The notes below the pieces were generated by a model, which worked only from the letters and a program-made list of their open reading frames with translations, ran no database searches and was not told the origin of the DNA. Of a DNA stretch of 64,000 nucleotides, positions 43,735 through 55,739 are shown in pieces (the stretch's first letter is position 1; every line of letters starts with the position of its first letter). Where the stretch lies: assembly GCA_964023275.1 (NCBI GenBank), contig OZ029920.1, positions 2,891,956-2,955,955 of the forward strand. Reading direction: 5' to 3'. The translations under genes were made by a program, and so were the position numbers. Source of the stretch: Norana najaformis. Its lineage: Eukaryota > Annelida > Clitellata > Crassiclitellata > Hormogastridae.

Positions 43735-44220
43735 GGAGGTTAAATGTACAATGAGAGATTTATATATAATACTAACTATAATGAGAGAGCTATATATAGT
43801 ACTAACTAAAAGTGATTCAACTCTAAATGTAGCCTAATAATAATAGTATTCATAACTAATTTACAGGACTTTTACGGCTGTCGGGGCCACTGATGTCGAC
43901 CGTGCCTTAAACCGTCTTTTAGATGTATTAAATTCGTTGAAAGAGGTCACTTGCAATAGAGCACAATCTGTTGTAAGATAAGTTACGATCGACGTCAAAG
44001 GCCATGGCAGCCGTGTAGGATGTTGCTGAGAATGGGTCCTAAGAATAGGTTTCGCTTAGACACCTTTAAATCATGTCTTGACAAAATTATGTATACCTCA
44101 TTTTCGTTATATTGGTTCACATACATTTGGTAATGTGGTCGATGTTAAGGCCATAACATCCGTAAGGTGTCACTAAACACTGTGCAGAGTTGGATGAGAG
44201 TGAGTGACTCCAAACGCACA
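43735..44220 (+). repeat. Modules E-like, F and start of P (copy 13)
   Basis: An E-like pair 'AATGAGAGATTTATATATAA' and its near copy 50 bp later, then F ('TTGAAAGAGGTCACTTGCAA', 'CATGGCAGCCGTGTAGGATG', 'TTAGACACCTTTAAATCATG'), then P's first 80 bp at 44136. Confidence 0.65.
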
Positions 44221-44369
44221 AATATTAGCCAAACTCCTAATATTAGCCAGTAAAAATAATAATATTAGACTACCTTTAGACGCCTCTAATCGCTTTCAAC
44301 GTTATAGATATTCTTTCTTTTCGTTTATGCGAACTACATCCTTTTTATCTGGCATTATATTGTATTTAC

Positions 44370-45250
44370 ATTTTAAGGTCGACAATGCGCGAGCATTTAA
44401 TTAAAGGTATGGTAGAGTCCATAAGTAAAGGTAAGGTAAACGAGGGCTCACAAAGATTTTACGTGTCAGTTAACTACATAGGTTCTTAATATAGCGCCTT
44501 TTGGTACCTCACAAAAACACAGACGTCGCTAGGCGTTGAGAACAGCTTTGGTTAAATGGCATTATATTATATTAAATAATATTAATTATATTAGTCTCTT
44601 CTCAGTCATTGTTAGATGCGGACGAAGTTCTTATACGAAATATTCCGAATTCAAAACTAGACTCAGGAAAGATTATAATTATTGGACTTGTCAAAGACAA
44701 GATGTCGTTAATCAACCAAAACTAAGTCTACTTTTTACACACCTTTTAAATAGTCATCCATACCTCATAAATATCTCGTTTCCTTTCAAATAGTAGCTTC
44801 AAAACGTTAGATAAAACTAAAACAGTGAAAACTCTACAAATTTTGTTCCAGTAAAAGTCAACGGCCTTTTATGCAGGTAGGGATAGAAGAATTGCCGCTT
44901 GTTCCGTCTGTATTAGTAGTGGAAGTGCCAGTTTCTACCAACTTCATTTGGCCGACAGAGTCGTTCACGTCGACCGTACTTAACACTGGCGACAATCACA
45001 TACTGGCCCTAGTATTGGTAGTTTCTGTTTAACGACGCTCTGTTGCTATGAAGATCATTAGCGTCGCCCTCGTCCTTTATCCGGGCTTCGGACTGGCACC
45101 ACCCGACTAAAGCAGTGGTGCAATAAATATTATAATAATTATATTATATTATATTTATGCTAAAATTATATAACATAGACATTATTAGTAGTAGTTTCAG
45201 TTGTTTAACGACATCTTTTGTCTGCCAAGCAGTTGACGTTGACTTTATAT
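44370..45250 (+). repeat. Modules H, G, C and D
   Basis: H at 44470 ('TTCTTAATATAGCGCC'), G at 44590 ('AGTCTCTTCTCAGTCATTG'), C at 45000-45130 ('CTAGTATTGGTAGTTTCTG') and D at 45180-45250. Order and orientation are as in block 1. Confidence 0.65.
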
Positions 45251-45269
45251 TGAGCAATTAAATGGTGGA

Positions 45270-45860
45270 GTGAAATCGATCGAGCATAGATGAGTTTGCA
45301 TGATGGGTCAAATAACTGTCGCAGTTCTGGGTGAGTTTATTTTGCAGTGGTGGGGGAGCAGTCGCTAAGCAGCGATTACCAAATGTTAAGGATGAGGTGA
45401 CGGGAGGGCGGAGAAGTGTTAGGCAGAAGAGGAGCGGGTTGAGCGGATTGATTGGATTGTAAATAACTGGCGAACATAGGAGTGCTGGGAGGATTGAAGT
45501 GTGTTGCAGATTCGTTCAGGCATTTTTAGCCAGTGAAGATGAGTGATGTGATGGTGTTTGGAGATTTTAGTAACAGCATCAGCAAGCCTTGAAGCGGCTT
45601 ATTTGGGTGACGCCTATTTTCAGAAAAAGCAAGTTGTTATTGTCTAATTTAGCATGGACTATGGATGGGGCGATGGTTGATGCGAAATTGAGTGCAGTAC
45701 TAGCGTATGTAGTAGTTCCACCGTTTAACGACATAACGGTTAAAGTCTACGTAAGGCAGGGGCCACGTCTTGTGTCTTGATGCCGTTTTAAAGTCAAGCA
45801 TAGGTCGGATTCTGCGAAGGAATATACATCTGGGTCTATGTATCACAGTGTAGATAAGAT
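45270..45860 (-). mobile_element. LINE fragment ('KHHPP' family), minus strand, decayed
   Basis: Follows the 39066 element in order: 'TGATGGGTCAAATAACTGTC', 'GATGAGGTGACGGGAGGGC', 'GATGTGATGGTGTTTGGAG', 'CATGGACTATGGATGGGGC', 'TAGGTCGGATTCTGCGAAGG'. A scrap with an array half-unit lies inside at 45715-45745 ('GTTCCACCGTTTAACGACAT'). Confidence 0.75.
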
Positions 45861-45864
45861 TTTG

Positions 45865-46690
45865 TTAATAAGCAAGATATCTTGATTGGAATGCTTAATA
45901 TTAGGCGCTATGAAAGTGATGGAGGCTTCAGGGAATGAATGAAGAGGTTCAGTCAATTCTGTTGAAAAACAGCAATTATAGCATAGTTCCTGGTTTAGCA
46001 CGGTGGGCTAAGTTGCCCTTAGACACCCATAAAACACTTTCAGTTAGCTCAATGTGTCATGACCTACCTCAATTTTTGTTTAATAGGTAGAGTAGCGACA
46101 CGTTTGGGCGTGGAAATTTGCAGGATATTGATGCTATTCGTGCAGGCTTCTCATAGATCCGGTAGGATGACTTGTCAGAAATTGACGACATTGCTCCAGA
46201 CGCCACGGATACCATGACTGTGTATCCCATTTCAGCAATGGTTACTTAATTAAGGATATCAAGCATAGGATGGTATGTAAGAAGATACTGTAGAAGACAG
46301 CAGAGAAAGAAACAACGCATTGTTCTCGGTTCAGACGTCTTAGAGTCAAACAGAGTGATAGTATTCTCTGATTTGTGTTCTTTAGACTGAGGATGGACGT
46401 AGATAGAATCTAAGATAGTCTTTTCGGCGGGTTAGGCTGTATAGTCCCTCGGTCTCTTTACAAGGCGTAATTTTCTTGTTCAGTGTGATGAGACACAGGC
46501 AAAATTTAATATCTAGCTGAAAGACACTCGTTTTAAAATAATAAAATATAGAAAGCCATCTACATTCATTCGATACGATACTCTGCATTGAATGCAATTA
46601 TCAAATTTGTAAGTTTCTATGTATTAATCTAACCGAATTGGATTACCGTTGTCACTTGTAGTTTTAGTCAAAACACTGAGTCTGGATATT
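45865..46690. other. Spacer before the Ig gene, no gene assigned
   Basis: Contains a faint array echo at 46015-46045 ('CCCTTAGACACCCATAAAAC'). It may include the 5' UTR and promoter of the Ig gene; I cannot place either. Confidence 0.4.
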
Positions 46691-46700
46691 GTTTTCAACG

Positions 46701-46761
46701 ATGGAGCATGCAATGATAGTTCTGGCCATAGGCCTACTACTGAACGAATTTCATAAATTAG
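46701..46761 (+). CDS. Ig protein exon 1 (signal peptide)
   Basis: ATG GAG CAT GCA begins MEHAMIVLAIGLLLNEFHKL, a short hydrophobic core fit for a signal peptide. The exon leaves one base before donor GTAAGT. I chose this start because it gives the only signal-like leader in phase with the first Ig exon. Confidence 0.75.
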
Positions 46762-48117
46762 GTAAGTTTGCTAAAGTTTACTTGTTTTCTTATTTTGTAG
46801 GGCATTTGAAGTTGAAAATAAGGAACTGTTGCAGATAGAACGATGACTGGACTTACGCATGAGTCTAACTCATACACATGAATATAGACACCAAATGTAA
46901 CGTTGATATCAAAAGCTTTAAACCATATGTACGATGACATAACGGAAAGCCACCATCTGTTTAGTCTATAAGTCTATAGGTTTTTTACTTAATTTTCTGG
47001 AAGTCAATGTTATGACTCAACTTCAGTTTCATAGAGATCACACTGGGGATCCACTTTCTTAGTTTCTTTTTAGTTAATTTTTAGTTAAGACTTTCTTGAT
47101 AGTTCAATTGTACCTAATATCGGTTAAACATCTTTGACGCCACATGCACCGTTTTGTAATAGGCGGCCCTATTTTAGCGGGACTTAGGTACCTTTTGGGT
47201 CTACCTTTTTTATCCCAACAACCTATACAATGTGGTCAATGTATTTGTTCTTTTCTCTTCTCTTTGAATCAATAAAGTTTCATTCATTCTGTTGCGTAGG
47301 TGATTTTCATTCATTTCACAGAAATAGGATGCGATAATTATGAAGAATTACATGAAATGCATTACTAAATTACGTTCAATTGATTGCGGGATTTCAGATG
47401 CAGAGTTGATCGTGATTCCTCGTGACACTGAAGTGATGGTTAATGATTCGATTTACATGAACTGTTCGACGTCTCTTGAAGCGGAGGAAGTCCAATGGCG
47501 TCATGGCAACAATCATGTTTACGCCGGAAGTCATATACTACAGCCCTACAATATCAGATTTTCGGTCGAAATTAACTCATCTGCAGGAACGAGCAATTTA
47601 GTTATTCGCTCAGTCCAACCTTCTGATGCCGGAGAATACGAATGCTCAGAGGATGAAGGGTCTGGAGAACGAAGATCGGCTCAACTAATAGTTTTAGGTA
47701 TGTTTACATTTTACCTCTATTCAAACCTTTTAAGTAGTGTCTGCTAAGACCCGACATTGGGGTGCTAGAACAATTCCAGTTATTAACTGTCAACTGTAAA
47801 AACATATGCAGAATTACCTGCCGCCTGATAGCTTCGTCCAGTTATTCCAGAAGGTCACACTTATGCCTAGTTACAGACCGCTATAACAGTTTTTAATTAC
47901 TATGCACTTGGTGTTGATGGGACGTGGTGGTGTAATGGTATGTTCGATGCCTCGTAACCGGAGGGTCGCGGGTTCGAATCTACCTCACGCAACTGGGTAG
48001 CGACCTTGGACAAGTTGCTCACCCACAATTGTCTGTGAGGAAGGCAACGGGAAACCACCTCAGTCATCTCATCCCCGGGTGGCATAAAGCCAATGGACCT
48101 GCTTTCGGGCAGAAAAC

Positions 48118-48149
<32 letters not shown>

Positions 48150-51100
48150 GTTGATGGCTACATTAATATCTGTTGTTTGCTCCTTAGAGCAAAGTTTCGA
48201 AAAAACAGTCGCATGTTAGCTAATCTCTCGTTTTACCGAGATTTTATCAAACTCTTGATGTCATCCCAGGCAGTCTTCCACGGACAAACTCAATTATTCG
48301 TTTTCTTTACCAACAGCTAATGCCGATTATGACAAGATTTAACATCTCACATTATTTACTGAACATTACGCTTGCAAATTGTGTCGACGAAAATGTTGAA
48401 ACCGTATTAAATAACAACATATAAGCAAACTATGTGGCAAAATGTTTGTTAATTAAATACTTTTGAGAGAATTGCTACGCGTGTAAACTTGAAAATTAAC
48501 TTGCTCAGATCAATAGCTTTCTCCAATCTTTATCAAAACCTAAATGTTACTCTCAGTTTTTGTCGAGTGATTAGGCTTATGTCGGATAGTCGGAAGAATC
48601 CCTAAGATATTGAATATCCAGTGTGTTTTAGATGACGATCCAGTCTGCAAGTCAAACATGCATTCAAGCGAAGTCATTGGACCAAACACTTGTGGTCTGC
48701 AACCAGACGAAGTCAAACTTTCATGTAGCATAACATACCACGGCAACACTTTTCCAATTCTTCAGTGGAAGGTGAGCGGAAACAATCAACCGATTATCAA
48801 AGGACTGTCCAGCTTTACCTCCAGTAAGAATGAGGTCACCTATACACTCACGATGAATGGTACACTTGATCTAAATAACTCTTCGTTTATTTGCCAGACG
48901 ACGAGAACTTCCAACAACAGAAACTACAGCTGTACCTCTGACGTCATCAAAGTTTTGTGTGAGTATTTCATCTGTACTGAAGGCAGGTCATCGATGATTA
49001 TTAATAGTAATTTGTTACTTTAATTTTTTACTGTTGCTTAATTATATAGAAAAGATCTCTCTCGGGATAAAACTATAAGGTTAGGAGTAGACACCTATTT
49101 GGACAAAATCTGTTTTGTCATGTTTTTCTTTTTTAGTCAATTAACTTGTACGGCTCTATAAATGGGGCTGCTTGAATTTTCACTACTTAAACGCCCCTTT
49201 CTTAAAATGGCCGATAACGAAATAAGAAGGTTTAAGAACGGAAGAGAAGGCTCATTTACAGAATTGATTGGCCTACTTGTAGTGTGAGGAAGGCAGACTG
49301 ACAGAGAAAGCGATCAAGAGAAGGAACCCAAATAACATAAGAAGGATAAGTGGAAACCATACAAAACTTGGTCTGCAGACGGGTAGGACTAACAAACGTT
49401 CTAAAACATTCTACAAGCTAGTGACGTCGGAAGATCCCAGTTAGGGAATACCGGTTTAAGCAGATTAAATTTCGGGATGACGCGGAAATCCTTCTATGCC
49501 ATATGCTAGAAATTGGCGTAGTCGTATATTTGTATACAGTCACAATTGGTCTATTCGTCCATTCGGCAAATGCTTGAAGATGAACGAATAATAAACCATC
49601 TTGTTCAGTATACCTGTTTTATCTAACACACGTGCTCCGCTGGATGGTGGCAGGAATATAACAAATGAGGAGGTGCTGAAAAGAGTTGAGGAAGAAAGAT
49701 CGATGATAGCCACATGTATGTATGAGAGAAAATCTATGAGAGAAAATGGATTGGTCACATACTGAGAGGAGACTCACTCTTGAGAACTGCAATTGAGGGC
49801 AGAATGGAGGGGAGGAAGACAAGAGGAAGACCCAAACAGATGCTGCTGAATTTGGACGAAGACGGACGGATAAAACAGGCTGAAACAAGAAGCTCAACAC
49901 CGAGAGGAGTGGCCCCATCGGACGTCTGAACCTGCCTCAGGGCAGAAAACCAGAAGAAGAAGAAGAAGTGTTAGGTATCAAACTCTAAGTCCGTTTGTTG
50001 AGTTTTGCTGTTTGTTTTTCTTTGCACTTTCATTACGACACCTTGCCACAAAACTCAAGTTAACTTGTCTCCTGGAAGCCCAAATTTGAAGTCGTGTACA
50101 TCAGTTATTACGCAAATGACCAAGTCATGTAAATATTCGTCTTAACCTGATTCTAGGCAGATTTTAAAGTGATGGCAGCCTCAAAGACGTATGGATACGC
50201 TCCATTATTATACCACACTCATAAACATTAACAACCTGTAGGCGCAACGACTTAGGTCGGATCATAGTTGTAAAGTTTTGTACCCGAGGATTCTGTCCAT
50301 AATCAGCTCACTTACTGGCATGAAATTTTCGAATTCTTCGACAAGATTTGCTGCTTTCCAGTAAACGCTAGGTGGCGCAAATCCTAGCAGTGACGAAGCC
50401 ATTGGCTGTTGGCTGTATTCTGGTGTCAAGGTACTGTTCGTACCGTTCTGCATGCACTTCTGACATTGTCTTGCAATTTTTGGCTATTTATTTCTAAAAG
50501 AAAACATATTACAGCTGTACACAGTGGTCATTTCTTGCAATTTTTGGCTATTTATTTCTAAAAGAAAACATATTACAGCTGTACACAGTGGTCATTTCTT
50601 GCAATTTTTGGCTATTTATTTCTAAAAGAAAGCATATTACAGCTGTACACAGTGGTCATTTCTTGCAATTTTTGGCTATTTATTTCTAAAAGAAAGCATA
50701 TTACAGCTGTACACAGTGGTCATTTCTTGCAATTTTTGGCTATTTATTTCTAAAAGAAAACATATTACAGCTGTACACAGTGGTCATTTCTTGCAATTTT
50801 TGGCTATTTATTTCTAAAAGAAAGCATATTACAGCTGTACACAGTGGTCATTTCTTGCAATTTTTGGCTATTTATTTCTAAAAGAAAACATATTACAGCT
50901 GTACACAGTGGTCATTTCTTGCAATTTTTGGCTATTTATTTCTAAAAGAAAACATATTACAGCTGTACACAGTGGTCATTTCTTGCAATTTTTGGCTATT
51001 TATTTCTAAAAGAAAGCATATTACAGCTGTACACAGTGGTCATTTCTTGCAATTTTTGGCTATTTATTTCTAAAAGAAAGCATATTACAGCTGTACACAG

Positions 51101-54100
51101 TGGTCATTTCTTGCAATTTTTGGCTATTTATTTCTAAAAGAAAGCATATTACAGCTGTACACAGTGGTCATTTCTTGCAATTTTTGGCTATTTATTTCTA
51201 AAAGAAAACATATTACAGCTGTACACAGTGGTCATTTCTTGCAATTTTTGGCTATTTATTTCTAAAAGAAAGCATATTACAGCTGTACACAGTGGTCATT
51301 TCTTGCAATTTTTGGCTATTTATTTCTAAAAGAAAGCATATTACAGCTGTACACAGTGGTCATTTCTTGCAATTTTGGGCTATTTATTTCTAAAAGAAAG
51401 CATATTACAGCTGTACACAGTGGTCATTTCTTGCAATTTTTGGCTATTTATTTCTAAAAGAAAACATATTACAGCTGTACACAGTGGTCATTTCTTGCAA
51501 TTTTTGGCTATTTATTTCTAAAAGAAAACATATTACAGCTGTACACAGTGGTCATTTCTTGCAATTTTTGGCTATTTATTTCTAAAAGAAAGCATATTAC
51601 AGCTGTACACAGTGGTCATTTCTTGCAATTTTTGGCTATTTATTTCTAAAAGAAAACATATTACAGCTGTACACAGTGGTCATTTCTTGCAATTTTTGGC
51701 TATTTATTTCTAAAAGAAAACATATTACAGCTGTACACAGTGGTCATTTCTTGCAATTTTTGGCTATTTATTTCTAAAAGAAAACATATTACAGCTGTAC
51801 ACAGTGGTCATTTCTTGCAATTTTTGGCTATTTATTTCTAAAAGAAAACATATTACAGCTGTACACAGTGGTCATTTCTTGCAATTTTTGGCTATTTATT
51901 TCTAAAAGAAAGCATATTACAGCTGTACACAGTGGTCATTTCTTGCAATTTTTGGCTATTTATTTCTAAAAGAAAGCATATTACAGCTGTACACAGTGGT
52001 CATTTCTTGCAATTTTTGGCTATTTATTTCTAAAAGAAAGCATATTACAGCTGTACACAGTGGTCATTTCTTGCAATTTTTGGCTATTTATTTCTAAAAG
52101 AAAACATATTACAGCTGTACACAGTGGTCATTTCTTGCAATTTTTGGCTATTTATTTCTAAAAGAAAGCATATTACAGCTGTACACAGTGGTCATTTCTT
52201 GCAATTTTTGGCTATTTATTTCTAAAAGAAAGCATATTACAGCTGTACACAGTGGTCATTTCTTGCAATTTTTGGCTATTTATTTCTAAAAGAAAACATA
52301 TTACAGCTGTACACAGTGGTCATTTCTTGCAATTTTTGGCTATTTATTTCTAAAAGAAAACATATTACAGCTGTACACAGTGGTCATTTCTTGCAATTTT
52401 TGGCTATTTATTTCTAAAAGAAAACATATTACAGCTGTACACAGTGATCATTTCTTGCAATTTTTGGCTATTTATTTCTGAAAGAAAGCATATTACAGCT
52501 GTACACAGTGGTCATTTCTTGCAATTTTTGGCTATTTATTTCTAAAAGAAAACATATTACAGCTGTACACAGTGGTCATTTCTTGCAATTTTTGGCTATT
52601 TATTTCTAAAAGAAAACATATTACAGCTGTACACAGTGGTCATTTCTTGCAATTTTTGGCTATTTATTTCTAAAAGAAAGCATATTACAGCTGTACACAG
52701 TGGTCATTTCTTGCAATTTTTGGCTATTTATTTCTAAAAGAAAACATATTACAGCTGTACACAGTGGTCATTTCTTGCAATTTTTGGCTATTTATTTCTA
52801 AAAGAAAACATATTACAGCTGTACACAGTGGTCATTTCTTGCAATTTTTGGCTATTTATTTCTAAAAGAAAGCATATTACAGCTGTACACAGTGGTCATT
52901 TCTTGCAATTTTTGGCTATTTATTTCTAAAAGAAAACATATTACAGCTGTACACAGTGGTCATTTCTTGCAATTTTTGGCTATTTATTTCTAAAAGAAAG
53001 CATATTACAGCTGTACACAGTGGTCATTTCTTGCAATTTTTGGCTATTTATTTCTAAAAGAAAGCATATTACAGCTGTACACAGTGGTCATTTCTTGCAA
53101 TTTTTGGCTATTTATTTCTAAAAGAAAGCATATTACAGCTGTACACAGTGGTCATTTCTTGCAATTTTTGGCTATTTATTTCTAAAAGAAAACATATTAC
53201 AGCTGTACACAGTGGTCATTTCTTGCAATTTTTGGCTATTTATTTCTAAAAGAAAACATATTACAGCTGTACACAGTGGTCATTTCTTGCAATTTTTGGC
53301 TATTTATTTCTAAAAGAAAACATATTACAGCTGTACACAGTGATCATTTCTTGCAATTTTTGGCTATTTATTTCTGAAAGAAAGCATATTACAGCTGTAC
53401 ACAGTGGTCATTTCTTGCAATTTTTGGCTATTTATTTCTAAAAGAAAACATATTACAGCTGTACACAGTGGTCATTTCTTGCAATTTTTGGCTATTTATT
53501 TCTAAAAGAAAACATATTACAGCTGTACACAGTGGTCATTTCTTGCAATTTTTGGCTATTTATTTCTAAAAGAAAGCATATTACAGCTGTACACAGTGGT
53601 CATTTCTTGCAATTTTTGGCTATTTATTTCTAAAAGAAAACATATTACAGCTGTACACAGTGGTCATTTCTTGCAATTTTTGGCTATTTATTTCTAAAAG
53701 AAAACATATTACAGCTGTACACAGTGGTCATTTCTTGCAATTTTTGGCTATTTATTTCTAAAAGAAAGCATATTACAGCTGTACACAGTGGTCATTTCTT
53801 GCAATTTTTGGCTATTTATTTCTAAAAGAAAACATATTACAGCTGTACACAGTGGTCATTTCTTGCAATTTTTGGCTATTTATTTCTAAAAGAAAACATA
53901 TTACAGCTGTACACAGTGGTCATTTCTTGCAATTTTTGGCTATTTATTTCTAAAAGAAAACATATTACAGCTGTACACAGTGGTCATTTCTTGCAATTTT
54001 TGGCTATTTATTTCTAAAAGAAAACATATTACAGCTGTACACAGTGGTCATTTCTTGCAATTTTTGGCTATTTATTTCTAAAAGAAAACATATTACAGCT

Positions 54101-55736
54101 GTACACAGTGGTCATTTCTTGCAATTTTTGGCTATTTATTTCTGAAAGAAAGCATATTACAGCTGTACACAGTGGTCATTTCTTGCAATGTTTGGCTATT
54201 TATTTCTAAAAGAAAACATATTACAGCTGTACACAGTGGTCATTTCTTGCAATTTTTGGCTATTTATTTCTAAAAGAAAACATATTACAGCTGTACACAG
54301 TGGTCATTTCTTGCAATTTTTGGCTATTTATTTCTAAAAGAAAGCATATTACAGCTGTACACAGTGGTCATTTCTTGCAATTTTTGGCTATTTATTTCTA
54401 AAAGAAAGCATATTACAGCTGTACACAGTGGTCATTTCTTGCAATTTTTGGCTATTTATTTCTAAAAGAAAACATATTACAGCTGTACACAGTGGTCATT
54501 TCTTGCAATTTTTGGCTATTTATTTCTAAAAGAAAACATATTACAGCTGTACACAGTGGTCAATGTGTCATAGCTAATACAAAACGGAAGTGGTTGGCTT
54601 GTGTTCACTCAATAGTGTATTATACCACGTATCATATATAAGAGGTGCTTATAAACTTGTCACCTAATTTAAAATCACAACAGTTGCTAATTATTTTCCT
54701 ATTTATGCCGGTACCAAATTTGACTACTTGGTGAGAGAGAAAAGTGTGCGCAGACAAGATAACATGGAGTCCGCTTAACAGGATCAAACCTGCAATCGTT
54801 GGATGACAGACCAAATGTGTTATTGAATAGACGTCGTGCCAATTAGACGACAATTAGACGCCAATTAGACTTCACGCCAATTAGACTTCACGCCAATTAG
54901 ACCATTGCTTTAAATACATGATCTGGTCATTTTTCAGTTGTATTATTTCTATAGTAGCAATGTACATGCATGAAGTAGTTTGGTATATCAACGCTTTTGG
55001 TTTTTAATTCATTCAGATGTCATCAGCAGCCAAGTCATAATTACCTTGAAAATGAATGAGGAAGTCAGTTGTTTTGCGAACACCAGCCAATCATGCAGCT
55101 ACAAATGGAAACGGATCAGTGACGATGATTCGCTCACAGTGTCTAATAATCAGACTTTAAAACCAGATAGAGTTGGATGGCATCGGTGCGAGGCGACGTG
55201 CCCTATAGGAAACAAATCATGTATAGTGGAGCCCATGTATGCCGAGGTTTATTCAACTGTAGGTAAGAGTATTTCAATACTATTACGGAATTTGGCTCTG
55301 AATTGCGATGACCAACGCAATTTTTTATCTTCCGTTTTTGGGAGTTGCTCATCGTAATCTGCACTCATCTCGTACACTTTTTAAAATAACGGGTGCTTTC
55401 ATGTTTAATTATACTGTGCTAAAATTTCCATATCAGTACCGAAACTATGCATTGAAAATCGACTGTTCTGCATGCTCTGGCACCCGTTTACCTTTTTCTG
55501 GATCAAGTGAAGATTTTAGAGTTGGGATATCTTTAGCCGAAAAATCTGTTAATGAATATTTTAATCTATAACACAATTTATGATTTAAACACTATATTCT
55601 TAATGTAATGAAGTAATATTTGTATATTTCAGCTATCAGTCAACTAACTGTCTTGGCAATATCGATTGTTTTTGCCGTACTACTGACTGTACTAATCGTT
55701 GTGATCGCATGTTGCCGCAAAATAAAGCGCAAGTAA
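46701..55736 (+). CDS. Immunoglobulin-superfamily type I membrane protein, five exons
   Basis: Exons 46701-46761, 47398-47697, 48632-48958, 55017-55262 and 55633-55736 join to 1038 bp, 345 residues. All four introns are GT-AG and phase 1, the rule for Ig-domain exons. Exon 1 is a signal peptide, exons 2-4 are one Ig-like domain each, and exon 5 is a membrane helix with a short basic tail. The protein should sit in the plasma membrane with three Ig domains outside. The tail (CCRKIKRK) has no signalling motif, so any signalling would need a partner or the protein may serve in adhesion. Many NxS/T sites suggest glycosylation. Ligand and named family are unknown. Intron 3 (6.1 kb) is mostly a 64-bp minisatellite. 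Confidence 0.85.
47398..47697 (+). CDS. Ig protein exon 2 (Ig domain 1)
   Basis: 300 bp, acceptor GGGATTTCAG, donor GTATGT. It has the B-strand Cys in 'SIYMNCSTS', the core Trp in 'VQWRHGNN', and the textbook 'SDAGEYECSED' F strand. This is a V- or I-set domain. The reading frame is open upstream of the acceptor as well, but the phase-1 junction makes the signal-peptide splice the better model. Confidence 0.9.
47921..48149 (+). mobile_element. tRNA-derived SINE, copy 2, with 8-bp target-site duplication
   Basis: In intron 2. GTTGATGG flanks it at 47913-47920 and 48150-48157. Box A 'TGGTGGTGTAATGGTATG' and box B 'GGTCGCGGGTTCGAATC' form the head. The core 'CGACCTTGGACAAGTTGCTC' recalls the CORE region shared by MIR/V-SINE-type elements. 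It ends in an ATC repeat. It is younger than its relative at 24622. Confidence 0.9.
48160..48625. other. Intron 2 remainder, nothing recognised
   Basis: AT-rich intron sequence with no repeat or gene that I can assign. Confidence 0.5.
48632..48958 (+). CDS. Ig protein exon 3 (Ig domain 2)
   Basis: 327 bp, acceptor GTGTGTTTTAG, donor GTGAGT. 'DEVKLSCSITYHG', 'FPILQWKVSGNN' and 'NNSSFICQTTRT' give the two domain Cys and the core Trp, in C2-like spacing. Extra Cys (in DDPVCKS, PNTCGL and NYSCTS) could form further disulphides. Sites NGT, NSS and NYS may be glycosylated. Confidence 0.85.
48965..49640. other. Intron 3, first part, nothing recognised
   Basis: Single-copy looking AT-rich intron DNA before a LINE fragment. 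Confidence 0.5.
49645..49980 (+). mobile_element. LINE C-terminal fragment (RTE-like), plus strand, decayed
   Basis: Pieces in different frames read 'ITNEEVLKRVEEERS', 'WIGHILRGDSLLRTAIEGRM' and 'EGRKTRGRPKQMLLNLDEDG'. This is the GHILR...GRPK tail of RTE/CR1-type LINEs, followed by a GAA repeat tail at 49955-49968. It lies in intron 3 of the Ig gene, sense to the gene. Confidence 0.75.
49985..50462. other. Intron 3, between LINE and minisatellite
   Basis: No gene or known repeat seen. A minus-strand open frame at 50453-50262 is probably chance. Confidence 0.45.
50467..54562. repeat. 64-bp minisatellite, 64 copies, in Ig gene intron 3
   Basis: TTGCAA of each unit recurs every 64 bp from 50471 to 54503, with no insertion or deletion. 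Units differ by a few single bases: GAAAACATA versus GAAAGCATA in a mixed pattern, CAGTGATCA in two units, TTTCTGAAAG in three, GGGC once near 51376 and AATGTTTGG once near 54189. Every unit has the palindrome TACAGCTGTA, with a CAGCTG E-box at its centre. A block of about ten units (from about 52255) recurs 896 bp, or 14 units, later. Confidence 0.97.
54565..55016. other. Intron 3, last part, with small ACGCCAATTAGACTTC repeat
   Basis: Between 54835 and 54902 'GCCAATTAGACTTCAC' recurs in tandem (a short, diverged start, then two 16-bp units and a partial). The remainder is unremarkable intron. Confidence 0.7.
55017..55262 (+). CDS. Ig protein exon 4 (Ig domain 3)
   Basis: 246 bp, acceptor TTCATTCAG, donor GTAAGA. 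'NEEVSCFANTSQSCSYKWKR' gives the first Cys and core Trp, and 'DRVGWHRCEATCP' the F-strand Cys. It is short for an Ig domain (82 residues), probably C2-like, with four extra Cys. NTS, NQT and NKS sites are present. Confidence 0.85.
55633..55736 (+). CDS. Ig protein exon 5 (membrane helix and tail)
   Basis: 104 bp from acceptor TATATTTCAG to stop TAA. It encodes 'AISQLTVLAISIVFAVLLTV' and 'LIVVIACCRKIKRK'. About 24 hydrophobic residues form one membrane helix, ended by CC and a basic tail. The juxtamembrane Cys pair could be palmitoylated (inference). Confidence 0.85.
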
Positions 55737-55739
55737 ATA

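Noticed and set aside
47340-47397. Upstream Met (MKNYMKC) as start of the first Ig domain
   Set aside because: The acceptor GGGATTTCAG and the phase-1 match to the signal-peptide exon at 46701 make a better gene. Starting here would lack a signal peptide.
50467-54562. CRISPR-like look of the 64-bp array (repeat with regular spacing)
   Set aside because: There are no variable spacers. The whole 64-bp unit repeats, and it lies in an intron of an animal gene. It is a minisatellite.
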